Shown one piece after another: positions 16,072 to 24,164 of a stretch of 24,901 nt of DNA. The stretch lies in assembly GCA_002323325.1 (NCBI GenBank), contig DCQA01000063.1, positions 1 through 24,901 of the forward strand, given 5' to 3'. Positions within the stretch are counted from its first letter, which is position 1; the number at the start of each line of letters is the position of its first letter. Origin of the DNA: Coxiellaceae bacterium UBA1530. Lineage in GTDB: Bacteria; Pseudomonadota; Gammaproteobacteria; Coxiellales; Coxiellaceae. The notes below the pieces were generated by a model. It was not told the origin of the DNA. It ran no database searches and saw only the letters and a program-made list of their open reading frames with translations. The position numbers were made by a program, and so were the translations under genes.

Positions 16072-17073
16072 GTGAACATTTATAACGTCATACGTCCTTT
16101 GTTGTTTCGTTTAGAACCTGAGCTTGCTCATCAAATGACCTTGTCATTATTGCCTTATTTGCCTCTGCATCGTGATTTAGATTCACTGAACCTACCAGTT
16201 TCCTGTATGGGGTTAACCTTTAAGAATCCTGTCATGCTAGCTGCAGGTTTAGATAAAAATGCTGACTATGTGAATGCTTTATTTCGCTTAGGGTTTTCAG
16301 GGATTGAGGTAGGAACTGTAACACCTAAACCTCAGCAAGGAAATCCGAAACCACGTTGCTTTCGTGTTCCACAAGCACAGGCGGTGATAAATCGTATGGG
16401 TTTTAATAATAAAGGCGTGGATTATTTAGTGAATCAATTAGCTGGAAAGCAATATAATGGAGTTATTGGAGTTAATATTGGTAAGAATAAGGAGACGCCA
16501 AATGAGGCAGCGTTAAAGGATTACCAATATGGTTTATCTCGAGTAGCCTCTGTGGCAGATTATGTGACAATCAATGTTTCCTCACCTAATACGCCTGGAT
16601 TACGTTCTTTGCAGGCCCCTGAGGTATTGAACGACTTGCTAGCAGCTTTGCACCGGCAGCGACTAGAGCTACAAGAGATACATAATAAGCGATTACCTTT
16701 GGCTTTAAAAATCACTGTAGATTTAGCTCAGGATGATATCGATGGTGTTGTCAATGCAGTATTAATCAATCAATTTGACGGCTTAATTTTAAGTAATACA
16801 ACGATTGATCATCGTCAGGTTATCCCGTTTCCAAATGGCGACGAAACGGGTGGTGTCAGCGGTTCACCCCTTACGCAGGTTGCTACAGATCGACTGAATC
16901 GAGTACGTCAGCAATTGAGTAATCGGGTTGATCTTATTGGTGTTGGTGGGATTATGTCACCGCATGATGCAATAAATCGTGTCAAGGCAGGCGCAAAGTT
17001 ATTACAACTGTATACTGGTTTAATTTACGCTGGTCCAAAGTTAGTCCACGATATATTGCGCGTATTATCTTAG
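16072..17073 (+). CDS. pyrD: Dihydroorotate dehydrogenase (quinone), class 2
   Basis: The FMN enzyme oxidises dihydroorotate to orotate in pyrimidine synthesis and gives electrons to quinone at the inner membrane. The 333-residue length is normal. An N-terminal amphipathic region (RPLLFRLEPELAHQMTL), the membrane and quinone contact typical of class 2, is present. The catalytic Ser171 lies in NVSSPNTPGLR. Also seen are LAAGLDKN, VGTVTPKPQQGNP, NRMGFNN, VNIGKNK, LSNTT and GVGGI, all FMN or substrate loops. The start is a GTG at 16072 with AGG (16061-16063) 8 bases upstream. Its position 4 bases after the methyltransferase-like gene suggests a shared transcript. About 200 bases of non-coding DNA separate it from the next gene, with no clear terminator. 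Confidence 0.95.
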   Translation: MNIYNVIRPLLFRLEPELAHQMTLSLLPYLPLHRDLDSLNLPVSCMGLTFKNPVMLAAGLDKNADYVNALFRLGFSGIEVGTVTPKPQQGNPKPRCFRVPQAQAVINRMGFNNKGVDYLVNQLAGKQYNGVIGVNIGKNKETPNEAALKDYQYGLSRVASVADYVTINVSSPNTPGLRSLQAPEVLNDLLAALHRQRLELQEIHNKRLPLALKITVDLAQDDIDGVVNAVLINQFDGLILSNTTIDHRQVIPFPNGDETGGVSGSPLTQVATDRLNRVRQQLSNRVDLIGVGGIMSPHDAINRVKAGAKLLQLYTGLIYAGPKLVHDILRVLS

Positions 17074-17285
17074 TTTTACGGTTAATGTCGTTAAGATATA
17101 TCGTATGCCTTTCTTGCTCCCTGATTGGACTTTTAAAATATTAAAATAATATTATATTAGTAAATTCCCTTTGCTCATATTGCTAGTTTGTTGCTTTTTT
17201 GAGATGGTTTTTAATCTATTTAGGTCTTTCAACGACTTTTTATTGAAGGATCAGTAACATCACCAATCGACAAAAGGAAGGTGTC

Positions 17286-18968
17286 ATGGATGAATCTATA
17301 GATGAATTATCTCAACAGCAAATCAGTGATCTTAAGCGAAGTTTTTACCTGGCAAGAGACTTTGCTCGTGAAGAGACTGAAGAAAACTTACTAAAGATGA
17401 GTATATTAAGCTACAGCGATAATCATGTGGATTTTTATTTTCAAGGAATCCTTCTACAGCATCATCATTATGCTTTGGTATTAACAGAAGGATTGAGAAA
17501 TCCAGATACAATAGTCTCTGACACGGCAGGCCAAGCTGCAGACGTTTTTCGTAATGTGTCACATCCCATGGTACAAGCCCCTATTGCTATGGCGGATAAG
17601 TTTATTGAATTACTCAAGCAACAGGAAACTCGCTCTGATATCTCCTTGGCACTGGCTTATGCCAATTTGCAGCTGACTCGCCTGGAATTTGCTGTGGCCA
17701 GTCGTTTATTGGCTTCCAAAATTTCTTACAACTATCGCGAAAATAGTTATAGTGCTATTCAGGCGTCGGCTCAAGCAAAAGCACTCGTTAAGCGTATCGA
17801 GGTTGGGCTGTTAATGTACTCAAACCCCTATAGCGCAATATCAGTCATGGGTATGGAACATGATCGCTTAAAAACCATTTATCCCAGTCTTGCAGAGGGT
17901 TCGATTCGTCGCCTGGTAGCGGTAGTACCATTTTTGTTATTTTTAGTGAACGACACCAGTATCACTCCAAGCATGTTTGATCGTGTTGCATCGACATTTT
18001 CGCATTTATTCAATCCTGTCGACTATGAAGCAAAACAAAGCATAGACAGTCATGAAATATTGATACGTCCCCCAGTTAAGGGTAGCCCGATGGGTTTGTA
18101 TATTAAAAGGTCTACTAATGACGGAAAATTACCGTCTGTGCAAGATTATACCTGGGAGATGAAAGATCAACACATTGATATCAATGAATTGCCAAAACGT
18201 ATTGTAGCTTGGAATGGTTCGAAAAGTGACTTACGTCAGTCCATCAAATTATCACAATCACAAACTGAGCAAGTTTTAATACATTGGCTGACCGAAAAAA
18301 TGATTGATAAATACCTGAGTACATCAGTGATGGGTACCTGTTTTTTCGATAAAAAATCTGAAAAGGACACAGAGTATTTGAGTTATTTTTTTAAAAAAAT
18401 GATACATGATTATCTCATTGAACCACCTGCACATGACTTAATCCAAAAGCTCATGAAAAATTATAATGGTAAGCATCGACTATCTAGAACATTAGATGAT
18501 ATGGCCTCAGCATTTATCAAACGGTTTCGTGAGGGTGTTAAGCATTGTAAGATTGCAATAGAGGAGGGTGTGAAATTAGAGCGTTTGAAAAAATCTTTGG
18601 GAGAGAATAACCTAGACATCATATTTTCAAATAAATCATTACCACTATCTCATCCTGAGAACGCTCGAATAACAGCGATTATCGAAAAAGCGCTTGGAGA
18701 GGCTCAAGAGGTATTGATGACTTTAAAGCAGTCACAAGAATATGGTCTCATAGCTGTGTCTAAAGCTGCTATATCTCTTTCGCCGACGAAGAAGAAAAAA
18801 ACCCACTCAAGGGTCACATTTGACCATGGTAGTTCCGATATAAAATCTTCGAGGTCTTCTTCAAAATTGAGTTTATCGCAAAGTGGCTCTTTCTTTAGAG
18901 ATGTGCCCAGTGTCAGATCACGCAATATAAAAAAATCTGGTAGCCACATAAAGCCAGAATGGCGATGA
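17286..18968 (+). CDS. Unrecognised 560-residue, mostly helical protein with basic tail
   Basis: The ATG at 17286 has a strong Shine-Dalgarno sequence (AAAAGGAAGG, 17273-17282). I recognise no family. Residues 1-500 are mostly helical with short hydrophobic patches (for example VAVVPFLLFLV) but no clear transmembrane hairpin or signal peptide. The last 62 residues are Ser/Lys/Arg-rich and low in hydrophobics (SPTKKKKTHSRV; SSRSSSKLSLSQSGS), so probably disordered. Such a tail is common in translocated effectors and in nucleic acid-binding proteins; no E-block or other signal is evident. It is convergent with the 531-residue gene, with only 9 bases between stops. The function is unknown. Codon use resembles the rest of the window. 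Confidence 0.65.
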   Translation: MDESIDELSQQQISDLKRSFYLARDFAREETEENLLKMSILSYSDNHVDFYFQGILLQHHHYALVLTEGLRNPDTIVSDTAGQAADVFRNVSHPMVQAPIAMADKFIELLKQQETRSDISLALAYANLQLTRLEFAVASRLLASKISYNYRENSYSAIQASAQAKALVKRIEVGLLMYSNPYSAISVMGMEHDRLKTIYPSLAEGSIRRLVAVVPFLLFLVNDTSITPSMFDRVASTFSHLFNPVDYEAKQSIDSHEILIRPPVKGSPMGLYIKRSTNDGKLPSVQDYTWEMKDQHIDINELPKRIVAWNGSKSDLRQSIKLSQSQTEQVLIHWLTEKMIDKYLSTSVMGTCFFDKKSEKDTEYLSYFFKKMIHDYLIEPPAHDLIQKLMKNYNGKHRLSRTLDDMASAFIKRFREGVKHCKIAIEEGVKLERLKKSLGENNLDIIFSNKSLPLSHPENARITAIIEKALGEAQEVLMTLKQSQEYGLIAVSKAAISLSPTKKKKTHSRVTFDHGSSDIKSSRSSSKLSLSQSGSFFRDVPSVRSRNIKKSGSHIKPEWR

Positions 18969-18977
18969 CGATTCTTT

Positions 18978-20573
18978 TTATATAATGGTTGATGTATGTG
19001 ACATTGGTACCATTTCAGTCCACTTTTCTTGTGGCTTTTGTGATGTTGAGAACAAAGTGCTGCTTGATGGTTTTTCTGGTACGTACAGATCGGTATCATT
19101 CATCCTAAAAAAATCATTCGATTGTTTCGTTAAATGAGGATATCTCTCTTCAATCGTGCGCTGAATTTTTTCGATAAAGGCACCTCGTGGCTTCAATTTT
19201 ACATAGCGATCAGATATCCATTCAACCAGGGCACGCTCATTGGATGAGTCAAAGAGACCTATCCACTGAATGATACAAGTAATGGCTTGGTCGTCACTGA
19301 GATGACTATTAATGTATTGATTAGCACTATATCGCGAAACTTTTTTGTATTTTTTTATATCATTCAAACAGTTTTCCGGCGATAGACATATTAAAAGCGC
19401 AAAATTTAGGCAGACCTCCGGCCAACCTGATTGGCTCAGCGTTTCTTCAATGAGAAGATTTTTTTCAGCGAGAGTAGACCAGTTAGATCGCTGTTGATGA
19501 TAGTCATTGTCATTGCTTTGTTGATCCAAATAATCATGAATTTTTCTAAATAATGCTCTATAAGTTAATGGTAGCTCAAATCGCGAGTACTCAAACGAAT
19601 ACAGGGACTCTATGAGCAGTGATGGTGGAAGGTGACACAATAAAAATTTACCTTGAAGTAGATGCACGGTTTTGCCAGTTTTCGATTGATGTTCGAGAGC
19701 TTTGAATTTGCCGAGTAATAATTTTCCTGTATGTGGGTGGAGTGTTTCGATAATACGTGAAAGATAGGTGTCATAGGTATTTTTAAAGCCTATTTCATAA
19801 TGTAGTTTTTCAAGCCAAGTGTGAAGCGCCCACATAAATAACTGATTGGGTAGGATAAGCTCATAAGAGAAAATATCTAATGTTCTTTTTTGTAGTGGCT
19901 TAGCTTGCCCGGTCAATAATGCTAATAACTTTTTTTCAAATTTTTTCGTCAACTCTCTGAGAATTTTATTAGGATTATTATGGAGTTGATACTCACTCAC
20001 AATAGGGGTTAACAATTCACATGCGGCCTCACGACTGGCTTGAGTGGGTATGTGTGGATCGCTGGTATAGGATATGTCCTCAAAGTAATAACGCTGAATG
20101 TCGAGTAGGTATAGCCCTCCACGGTCTAGTAGACGCCCTAATTGTAAGATTGTCTCCACGGGCTCTGAAAGATTAAAAAAAATGGCGATTGCTAGTAATA
20201 AAAGGTGGGTAGGTTGGTTAGGATGCTGCTGCAAGAGTTCATGATCGAAAAATGCTTGAATACGCTGATAGAGGGTGTTGTTTAGAAGTGTTCCTTGGGA
20301 ATGGCTGAATTTTGTCAGAGCATATCGAATGATGGAGGGGTTGGTAATCCGATAAGTAATTCTCATGATATCAAACAATGAGAGGGGGGCATTTGCTAAA
20401 TCAATAGGAGTCAATGATGCTCTTGTATAAATTAGACCTTCCCATATTTGTTGTTGGGTAGCACGCCATACCCTGAATTCCTCAGTCGTCATCAAATTCA
20501 ATTTTTCGATGGTTTCGTCGAGGTTATCTTCAAGAGTTACTGTATGTGATTTATCATTGCTAGCTTTATCCAT
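18978..20573 (-). CDS. Unrecognised 531-residue soluble helical protein
   Basis: No recognised family. The product is leucine-rich and probably all-helical, with no signal peptide. One hydrophobic stretch (HLLLLAIAIFFNLS, about 123-136) is short and may be buried. The N-terminus is acidic (EDNLDETIEKLN) and the last 60 residues are polar with Ser/Thr clusters. AGAGAAG lies directly before the ATG at 20573, which is close for ribosome binding; the next Met is codon 28. Its pairing, tail to tail, with the similarly sized helical protein at 17286 suggests a related origin. I see no clear sequence repeat between them, however. Function cannot be inferred. Possible roles include a scaffold or translocated protein, both unsupported. 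Confidence 0.62.
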   Translation of the reverse strand: MDKASNDKSHTVTLEDNLDETIEKLNLMTTEEFRVWRATQQQIWEGLIYTRASLTPIDLANAPLSLFDIMRITYRITNPSIIRYALTKFSHSQGTLLNNTLYQRIQAFFDHELLQQHPNQPTHLLLLAIAIFFNLSEPVETILQLGRLLDRGGLYLLDIQRYYFEDISYTSDPHIPTQASREAACELLTPIVSEYQLHNNPNKILRELTKKFEKKLLALLTGQAKPLQKRTLDIFSYELILPNQLFMWALHTWLEKLHYEIGFKNTYDTYLSRIIETLHPHTGKLLLGKFKALEHQSKTGKTVHLLQGKFLLCHLPPSLLIESLYSFEYSRFELPLTYRALFRKIHDYLDQQSNDNDYHQQRSNWSTLAEKNLLIEETLSQSGWPEVCLNFALLICLSPENCLNDIKKYKKVSRYSANQYINSHLSDDQAITCIIQWIGLFDSSNERALVEWISDRYVKLKPRGAFIEKIQRTIEERYPHLTKQSNDFFRMNDTDLYVPEKPSSSTLFSTSQKPQEKWTEMVPMSHTSTII

Positions 20574-20751
20574 CTTCTCTCATTGGTTGATATCCACAAA
20601 ATAACTGGATTTTAACTAGCAATAGCGTTTTATGGTAGTTGAATTAGGAACTTAATCAATTAATAAGGATTGTTGGGAGCAACTTAACAGACATTATCAA
20701 GCCAATCAGTTTGGGGATTAAAAAGATGAGTACTTTATTATTGGAATTGTT

Positions 20752-21387
20752 TTATGATGAGACTTCTGCATCAAGTAGTTCTCGCATTTTAGCCTTGATC
20801 ATATCAATAGCTATACGATTCTCTCCACCGCGTGGGACATTGATATCTGCATATCGTTTTGATGGTTCAATGAATTGCATGTACATGGGGCGAACAGTCT
20901 TTTCATATTGGTCGATGACTGATTGAATAGAGCGATCACGCTCTGCAGTATCACGTTTGAGGCGTCGTAATAGGCAGACGTCCAATGCGGTGTCCATGAA
21001 TATTCGAATATCCATCAGCTCTCTTAAACGCTGCTCAACAAACAGTAAAATACCCTCTAAAACGATGATGCGATGATTGCCAACCTTTCGTGTTGCTTCC
21101 TTACGTGTGTGCTTGCTGTGGTCATAGATTGGGACGTTAATCATTTCGTTGCGTTGCAGGGCTTGAAGATGATCGAGCAATAGGTCATGGTCTAATGCGT
21201 TAGGGTGGTCAAAATTTACATTAGCGCGTTCTTCCATACTAAGATGTGTGAGATCGTGGTAATAGCTGTCCTCTGAAATAATAGCCACTTCATCCGTGCC
21301 GAGCTCATCCACAATAGTGTGAGCTAAAAGACTTTTTCCTGAGGCAGACGCTCCTGAGATACCGATAATGATAATTTCTTGATTCAT
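20752..21387 (-). CDS. udk: Uridine kinase
   Basis: The enzyme phosphorylates uridine and cytidine in pyrimidine salvage. The start is taken at 21387 (211 residues; E. coli Udk is 213) because AGGAAA lies 7 bases upstream; a longer frame to 21444 has no support. The P-loop GASASGKS is at residues 12-19. The family motif EDSYYHDLTHLS follows, then FDHPNALD, which binds the nucleoside. The YDHSKHTR segment, the VLEGIL strand and RDTAERDRS complete the Udk pattern. The C-terminus (MKAKMRELLDAE type) is normal. It lies downstream of the PF10118-type gene with 123 bases between. With pyrD 4 kb away, the window has both pyrimidine synthesis and salvage. Confidence 0.95.
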   Translation of the reverse strand: MNQEIIIIGISGASASGKSLLAHTIVDELGTDEVAIISEDSYYHDLTHLSMEERANVNFDHPNALDHDLLLDHLQALQRNEMINVPIYDHSKHTRKEATRKVGNHRIIVLEGILLFVEQRLRELMDIRIFMDTALDVCLLRRLKRDTAERDRSIQSVIDQYEKTVRPMYMQFIEPSKRYADINVPRGGENRIAIDMIKAKMRELLDAEVSS

Positions 21388-21510
21388 ATGGGTTTTTCCT
21401 ATTTGTGCGTATTGAGCATTAGCGATATACCGTGTCTGCATCAAAGTTTGCGCTATAGTAGGGTAAAACTCTGCTCAATGCTATAGCAATAATGAAAAAA
21501 AGCTGACAAT

Positions 21511-22365
21511 TTACGGGTTGTCTTGCTGCAGCCGTGGAAGCCATTCTTTCTCCCAGATACTAATCCAGTGGCGAGTATCGTGATTCCATGGATGGAAGGT
21601 GCTGGATTGAAAATCAGGGTAAAGGTCTTCATTGGAAAAGATGCCATCACTTGTTGTCAGGTACTCTTGGATGGTTTTTTGTCTAGGGATAGGTTGATGA
21701 TTGAGTAATGCATCGCAGGCTGTGAAATAGGTCGTGGTATGTATCGAATGATCAATCATGGCTTTTTTAAATTGCTTCCATTCTGGCTGATACTCTGCAG
21801 CATTGGGTGCTTTACCAAAGAGGTGAGTAAAAAGATCAAAACATAAGCTTTTGTGTTCTATTTCTTCAACGTTATGAAAAGAGAATAACAATGCAATGTC
21901 TTGATTCAGACGATCCCACTGCCCATGCCACCTTTTAAAGAAATCTTCGGCAATATGAGCTGTGAAAATTTCCGCCATGACGACGAATAGTAAACGTTTC
22001 TCTAGTGGTAAACTGGGATCGGTCCATAAATGAAACGTATCATCCCATCGATCAATGATCTCTTGTGCGCGTGCATAGTGTGAGTGTATTAATGCATGAT
22101 TGTAAGCATGGTGAATTTTTGCGTGTTCAGCCTCCTGAGCAATGAAGGTTTTGCATTCCTTTAAGAGAAAAGGATCTTTAATCAGAGGTATAACCTCCTT
22201 AGCAGTTAGAATAAAGAATCGCTCACCAGGCACTTGTACTAAAGTATAGGCATTATAAAAATTCGAATAGATGACATCATCTTTAATGCAATGGAATGGA
22301 GGTTGAAATTTAAGTCGTTTGGAATCGTAGTGGCGTTTAATCAGTGTGTGGATGTCATTTACCAT
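21511..22365 (-). CDS. Ferritin-like predicted metal-dependent hydrolase (PF10118 type)
   Basis: This 284-residue protein fits the family of predicted metal-dependent hydrolases with a ferritin-like helical bundle. The E-x-x-F element near residue 48 (GERFFILT), FIAQEAEHAKIHHAYN (E78, H81, H85), the VMAEIFTAH helix (E132, H137) and HNVEEIEHKSLCFDL (H164, E167, E168, H171) supply Glu/His pairs. These are spaced as for a di-metal centre. There is no signal peptide or membrane helix. The family is uncharacterised in most bacteria, so the substrate is unknown. The start is ATG 22365, with a weak GAGA upstream. The neighbour downstream is udk, but no shared role is apparent. The family assignment is from motif memory. 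Confidence 0.75.
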   Translation of the reverse strand: MVNDIHTLIKRHYDSKRLKFQPPFHCIKDDVIYSNFYNAYTLVQVPGERFFILTAKEVIPLIKDPFLLKECKTFIAQEAEHAKIHHAYNHALIHSHYARAQEIIDRWDDTFHLWTDPSLPLEKRLLFVVMAEIFTAHIAEDFFKRWHGQWDRLNQDIALLFSFHNVEEIEHKSLCFDLFTHLFGKAPNAAEYQPEWKQFKKAMIDHSIHTTTYFTACDALLNHQPIPRQKTIQEYLTTSDGIFSNEDLYPDFQSSTFHPWNHDTRHWISIWEKEWLPRLQQDNP

Positions 22366-22636
22366 CAGTATCTCGCAAAGCTTTCAAACATACTGATATT
22401 ATAGCAGATTATAATCTATAGGGTGATAATAAGCTTACTGGCTGATTAGCAACCATTATTGCAGCTAGCCATATGGGAATAAGATTTAATCCCGCTAGAC
22501 TGTACTTTTATTCATGTTCAATATAAAGCATATCTTATTTTTATAAAATCCAGCTATTGATAGAAGGTCACATTTTTTAAGATTGTTTCATTGAAGATGT
22601 CTAGCACTCGTTTAATACCTTTGTTAAATAACGTCT
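22366..22636. other. Gene-poor AT-rich region
   Basis: This region probably holds the promoter of the PF10118-type gene on the minus strand. I see no supported gene. The strongest local symmetry is a weak CTAGC/GCTAG pair around 22467-22497 that encloses GGGA/TCCC. Confidence 0.35.
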
Positions 22637-22828
22637 ATGTATGGTATTAACGATGCAAACCATTTTTTAAATGCCAAAGCGAAAGTCACTAAAGTCACTT
22701 TTTCTTCAAATGATCGGGATGATGTTGATGGCTTCTCAAAAGATTTAGGTGAAAAATCATTACCGGAACCAGAAAAGGTTTTAATACGAGAGGATCTCAA
22801 TCAGAATCCAGTTACGCGAAAAACATAA
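22637..22828 (+). CDS. Possible small hydrophilic protein (63 aa)
   Basis: This is an intact frame of 63 codons that starts at an ATG, with an in-frame stop 9 bases upstream. The peptide is polar, with no signal peptide, and rich in Asp, Lys and Glu. The direct repeat AAAGTCACT x2 (about 22683-22700) gives KVTKVT. No Shine-Dalgarno sequence is obvious, and no homologue comes to mind. It could be a lineage-specific small protein or chance in a decaying region. Confidence 0.28.
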   Translation: MYGINDANHFLNAKAKVTKVTFSSNDRDDVDGFSKDLGEKSLPEPEKVLIREDLNQNPVTRKT

Positions 22829-23106
22829 CCACACAAAGTGTGCCATCAATGAGCCCGTAATCCTTAATGACACTCTCTAACAAAGGAGGAATTGCTCTCA
22901 TTGAAGATTGTCATCCAGTTAAGATAAAAAATTATTATTAATAGGAACCTATAAATGGAAACATATGTATGAATTTTTCTCGTCTATGATACAGATAAGA
23001 CTCATGAAAATAAGATAACAATTATTTTAATTTCCATCTAACAGAAAAATGAATAATAATGGTCTATAATTAAGTATGTGGTAAATAAATAAATAGAGGT
23101 AAGACT
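22829..23106. other. AT-rich leader region upstream of a small exported protein
   Basis: AAAGGAGGA (22879-22887) looks like a strong Shine-Dalgarno sequence, but the frame it could serve, a TTG near 22890, stops within a dozen codons. The rest is very AT-rich. A TATAAT (23065-23070) probably serves the gene at 23107. Confidence 0.35.
23065..23070 (+). promoter_or_regulatory. -10 box of the promoter for the small exported protein
   Basis: A perfect TATAAT lies in the 11-mer TCTATAATTAA (23063-23073). The same 11-mer occurs again at 23672-23682, before the tiny ORF at 23725. No good -35 is seen at either site. Confidence 0.4.
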
Positions 23107-23313
23107 ATGAAATATATATTAACTGCGGTAGTATCCGTCGCGCTGAGTCTACCAGTGATAAGTACTAATGCACTTACCATGCCCGACAGGGTAACTGCTG
23201 ATATCCCGAGAGATGCTCCTAATCATCAGACCGCGAGGGTGAGGCAGACGCTCGATAGAAAGGGTGTTCAAGTAACTGGAAAAAATATGCCAGCAAATAA
23301 ACTCTTAGACTAA
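23107..23313 (+). CDS. Small exported protein (68 aa)
   Basis: A good signal peptide opens the protein: MKYILTAVVSVALSLPVIS, with probable cleavage after NA before LTMPD. This leaves a basic, polar mature peptide of about 45 residues containing two PRDAP- and MPDRV-like turns. AGAGGT lies 7-8 bases before the ATG, and a TATAAT box stands at 23065-23070. No cysteines and no known family. It is likely a real periplasmic or secreted small protein; in composition it resembles short exported peptides of unknown role in other intracellular gammaproteobacteria. Nothing around it indicates function. Confidence 0.6.
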   Translation: MKYILTAVVSVALSLPVISTNALTMPDRVTADIPRDAPNHQTARVRQTLDRKGVQVTGKNMPANKLLD

Positions 23314-23724
23314 GGGTAGGATTTCATTGACACCACAGTGATACTGATCAACGATGCGTGCAACTTAAGAAGGACAGCGGTTGATAGCGTAGCGATAGCA
23401 AGGCGCGTAAGGAGCGTGGGGGATAGAAGCTCAGTCACTATCAAGTGTTTAGCAACCGTGCTCTCAGAGTGTTCGTCGTTGACGGAAGTCAGCCATTAGT
23501 TACTGAACATCTTGACGTGTACTTGCTTTGTAAATTTACTGGTTGGGATTTTAGCTATTTCAAACCGTTGATTAGATGCCACGCTCACAAATCAGTTACT
23601 AGTTAACACCATCCCTATTACGAAGCTGACAGTGAGCGAGTAATTTCAACAGTAAATCAAGTCTGACATGTTCTATAATTAAATAGATTTTACTCTCAGA
23701 CTGACTGGTGGAGTGAGGTTTATT
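23314..23724. other. Gene-free region with a GC-richer structured patch
   Basis: This 411-base stretch contains the nested inverted repeats at 23348-23482. A frame open from 23320 to 23499, without an ATG, is in phase with the small exported protein upstream. 23500-23724 is again AT-rich, with a TATAAT at 23674-23679 that may serve the ORF at 23725. No tRNA-like GGTTCGA element was found. Confidence 0.35.
23348..23482. repeat. Nested inverted repeats (possible structured RNA or element remnant)
   Basis: TCAACGA (23348-23354) is complementary to TCGTTGA (23476-23482). Inside it, CGGTTG (23378-23383) pairs with CAACCG (23453-23458), or TTGATAG (23381-23387) pairs with CTATCAA (23438-23444); the latter two overlap at the left arm. 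All pairs are exact. The patch is richer in G+C than its flanks. Confidence 0.4.
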
Positions 23725-23826
23725 ATGAGCGAAGAAAAAATGATACAGATATTAGGAATGTATAATAGGCCGATTATTTTTAACTATGTTGCACTTGAGT
23801 GCAGCAATCCATCAGTCTGTTTATAA
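23725..23826 (+). CDS. Possible tiny protein (33 aa)
   Basis: The ATG at 23725 has a plausible Shine-Dalgarno sequence (GAGTGAGG, 23711-23718) and a TATAAT box 46 bases upstream (23674-23679). The peptide starts MSEEKMIQILGMYN and holds two cysteines near its end. It overlaps the last bases of the convergent MTA/SAH nucleosidase remnant by 6 bases. It may be the start of a broken gene or a true small protein. Confidence 0.3.
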   Translation: MSEEKMIQILGMYNRPIIFNYVALECSNPSVCL

Positions 23827-24150
23827 CATACAGCTACAGGGAAAGATTGATAGCTTTGCATGGTAGATTGGGTAAAGCGCGAAACAAGAGCGTTCATCTT
23901 CTTGATGAGTTGATTTTCGCTGTGTAAAAATTCCGTCAATTATATTTTTTGAGTATATATTTGCAACAGTCGAAACAAATCTTGGGAAATCTATAGCTGC
24001 TTTGCTATCAGCTCTATCTGAATTTGTTCTGATTATTACAAATGGAATATTGTGCTCATGACAAACGTGGGCAACAGATGCTCCTTCCATTTCAACGGCT
24101 AGTGTTTCTGGAACATCCTCACTAGAAGTGCCTGAAAAAAAACATTTCAT
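23821..24150 (-). pseudogene. mtnN: MTA/SAH nucleosidase, C-terminal remnant
   Basis: The complete enzyme (about 230 residues) cleaves methylthioadenosine and S-adenosylhomocysteine. Only the last third is here. ETLAVEMEGASVAHVC contains the V-E-M-E substrate-binding motif, IPFVIIRTNSD supplies the strand before the catalytic Asp, and SDRAD contains that Asp. A final helix (FPRFVSTVANIYSKNI) ends the fold. After it comes an unusual tail of about 36 residues. The N-terminal 160 residues, which hold the general-acid Glu and the ribose-binding loop, are missing, and the DNA upstream codes for the U-box protein in another frame. So this is a truncated copy, not a frameshifted one. The likely start (ATG 24150) lacks a Shine-Dalgarno sequence; the frame is open back to 24183. 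It would not be active alone. The parent gene is presumably elsewhere, which cannot be seen here. Confidence 0.75.
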
Positions 24151-24164
24151 AACAAAAACACAGT

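Noticed and set aside
20711..20926. Plus-strand open frame across the udk 3' end
   Set aside because: It lies antisense to most of the udk C-terminus, whose protein sequence matches the family in full; the plus frame starts at TTG and has no homology.
21447..21487. GCTATAG/CTATAGC symmetry downstream of the PF10118-type gene as an intrinsic terminator
   Set aside because: The stem is short and bulged, the loop exceeds 20 bases and no U-tract follows on the minus strand.
22879..22925. Strong Shine-Dalgarno sequence (AAAGGAGGA) suggesting a hidden gene
   Set aside because: The only nearby start (TTG) reaches a stop within about a dozen codons, so no gene is supported.
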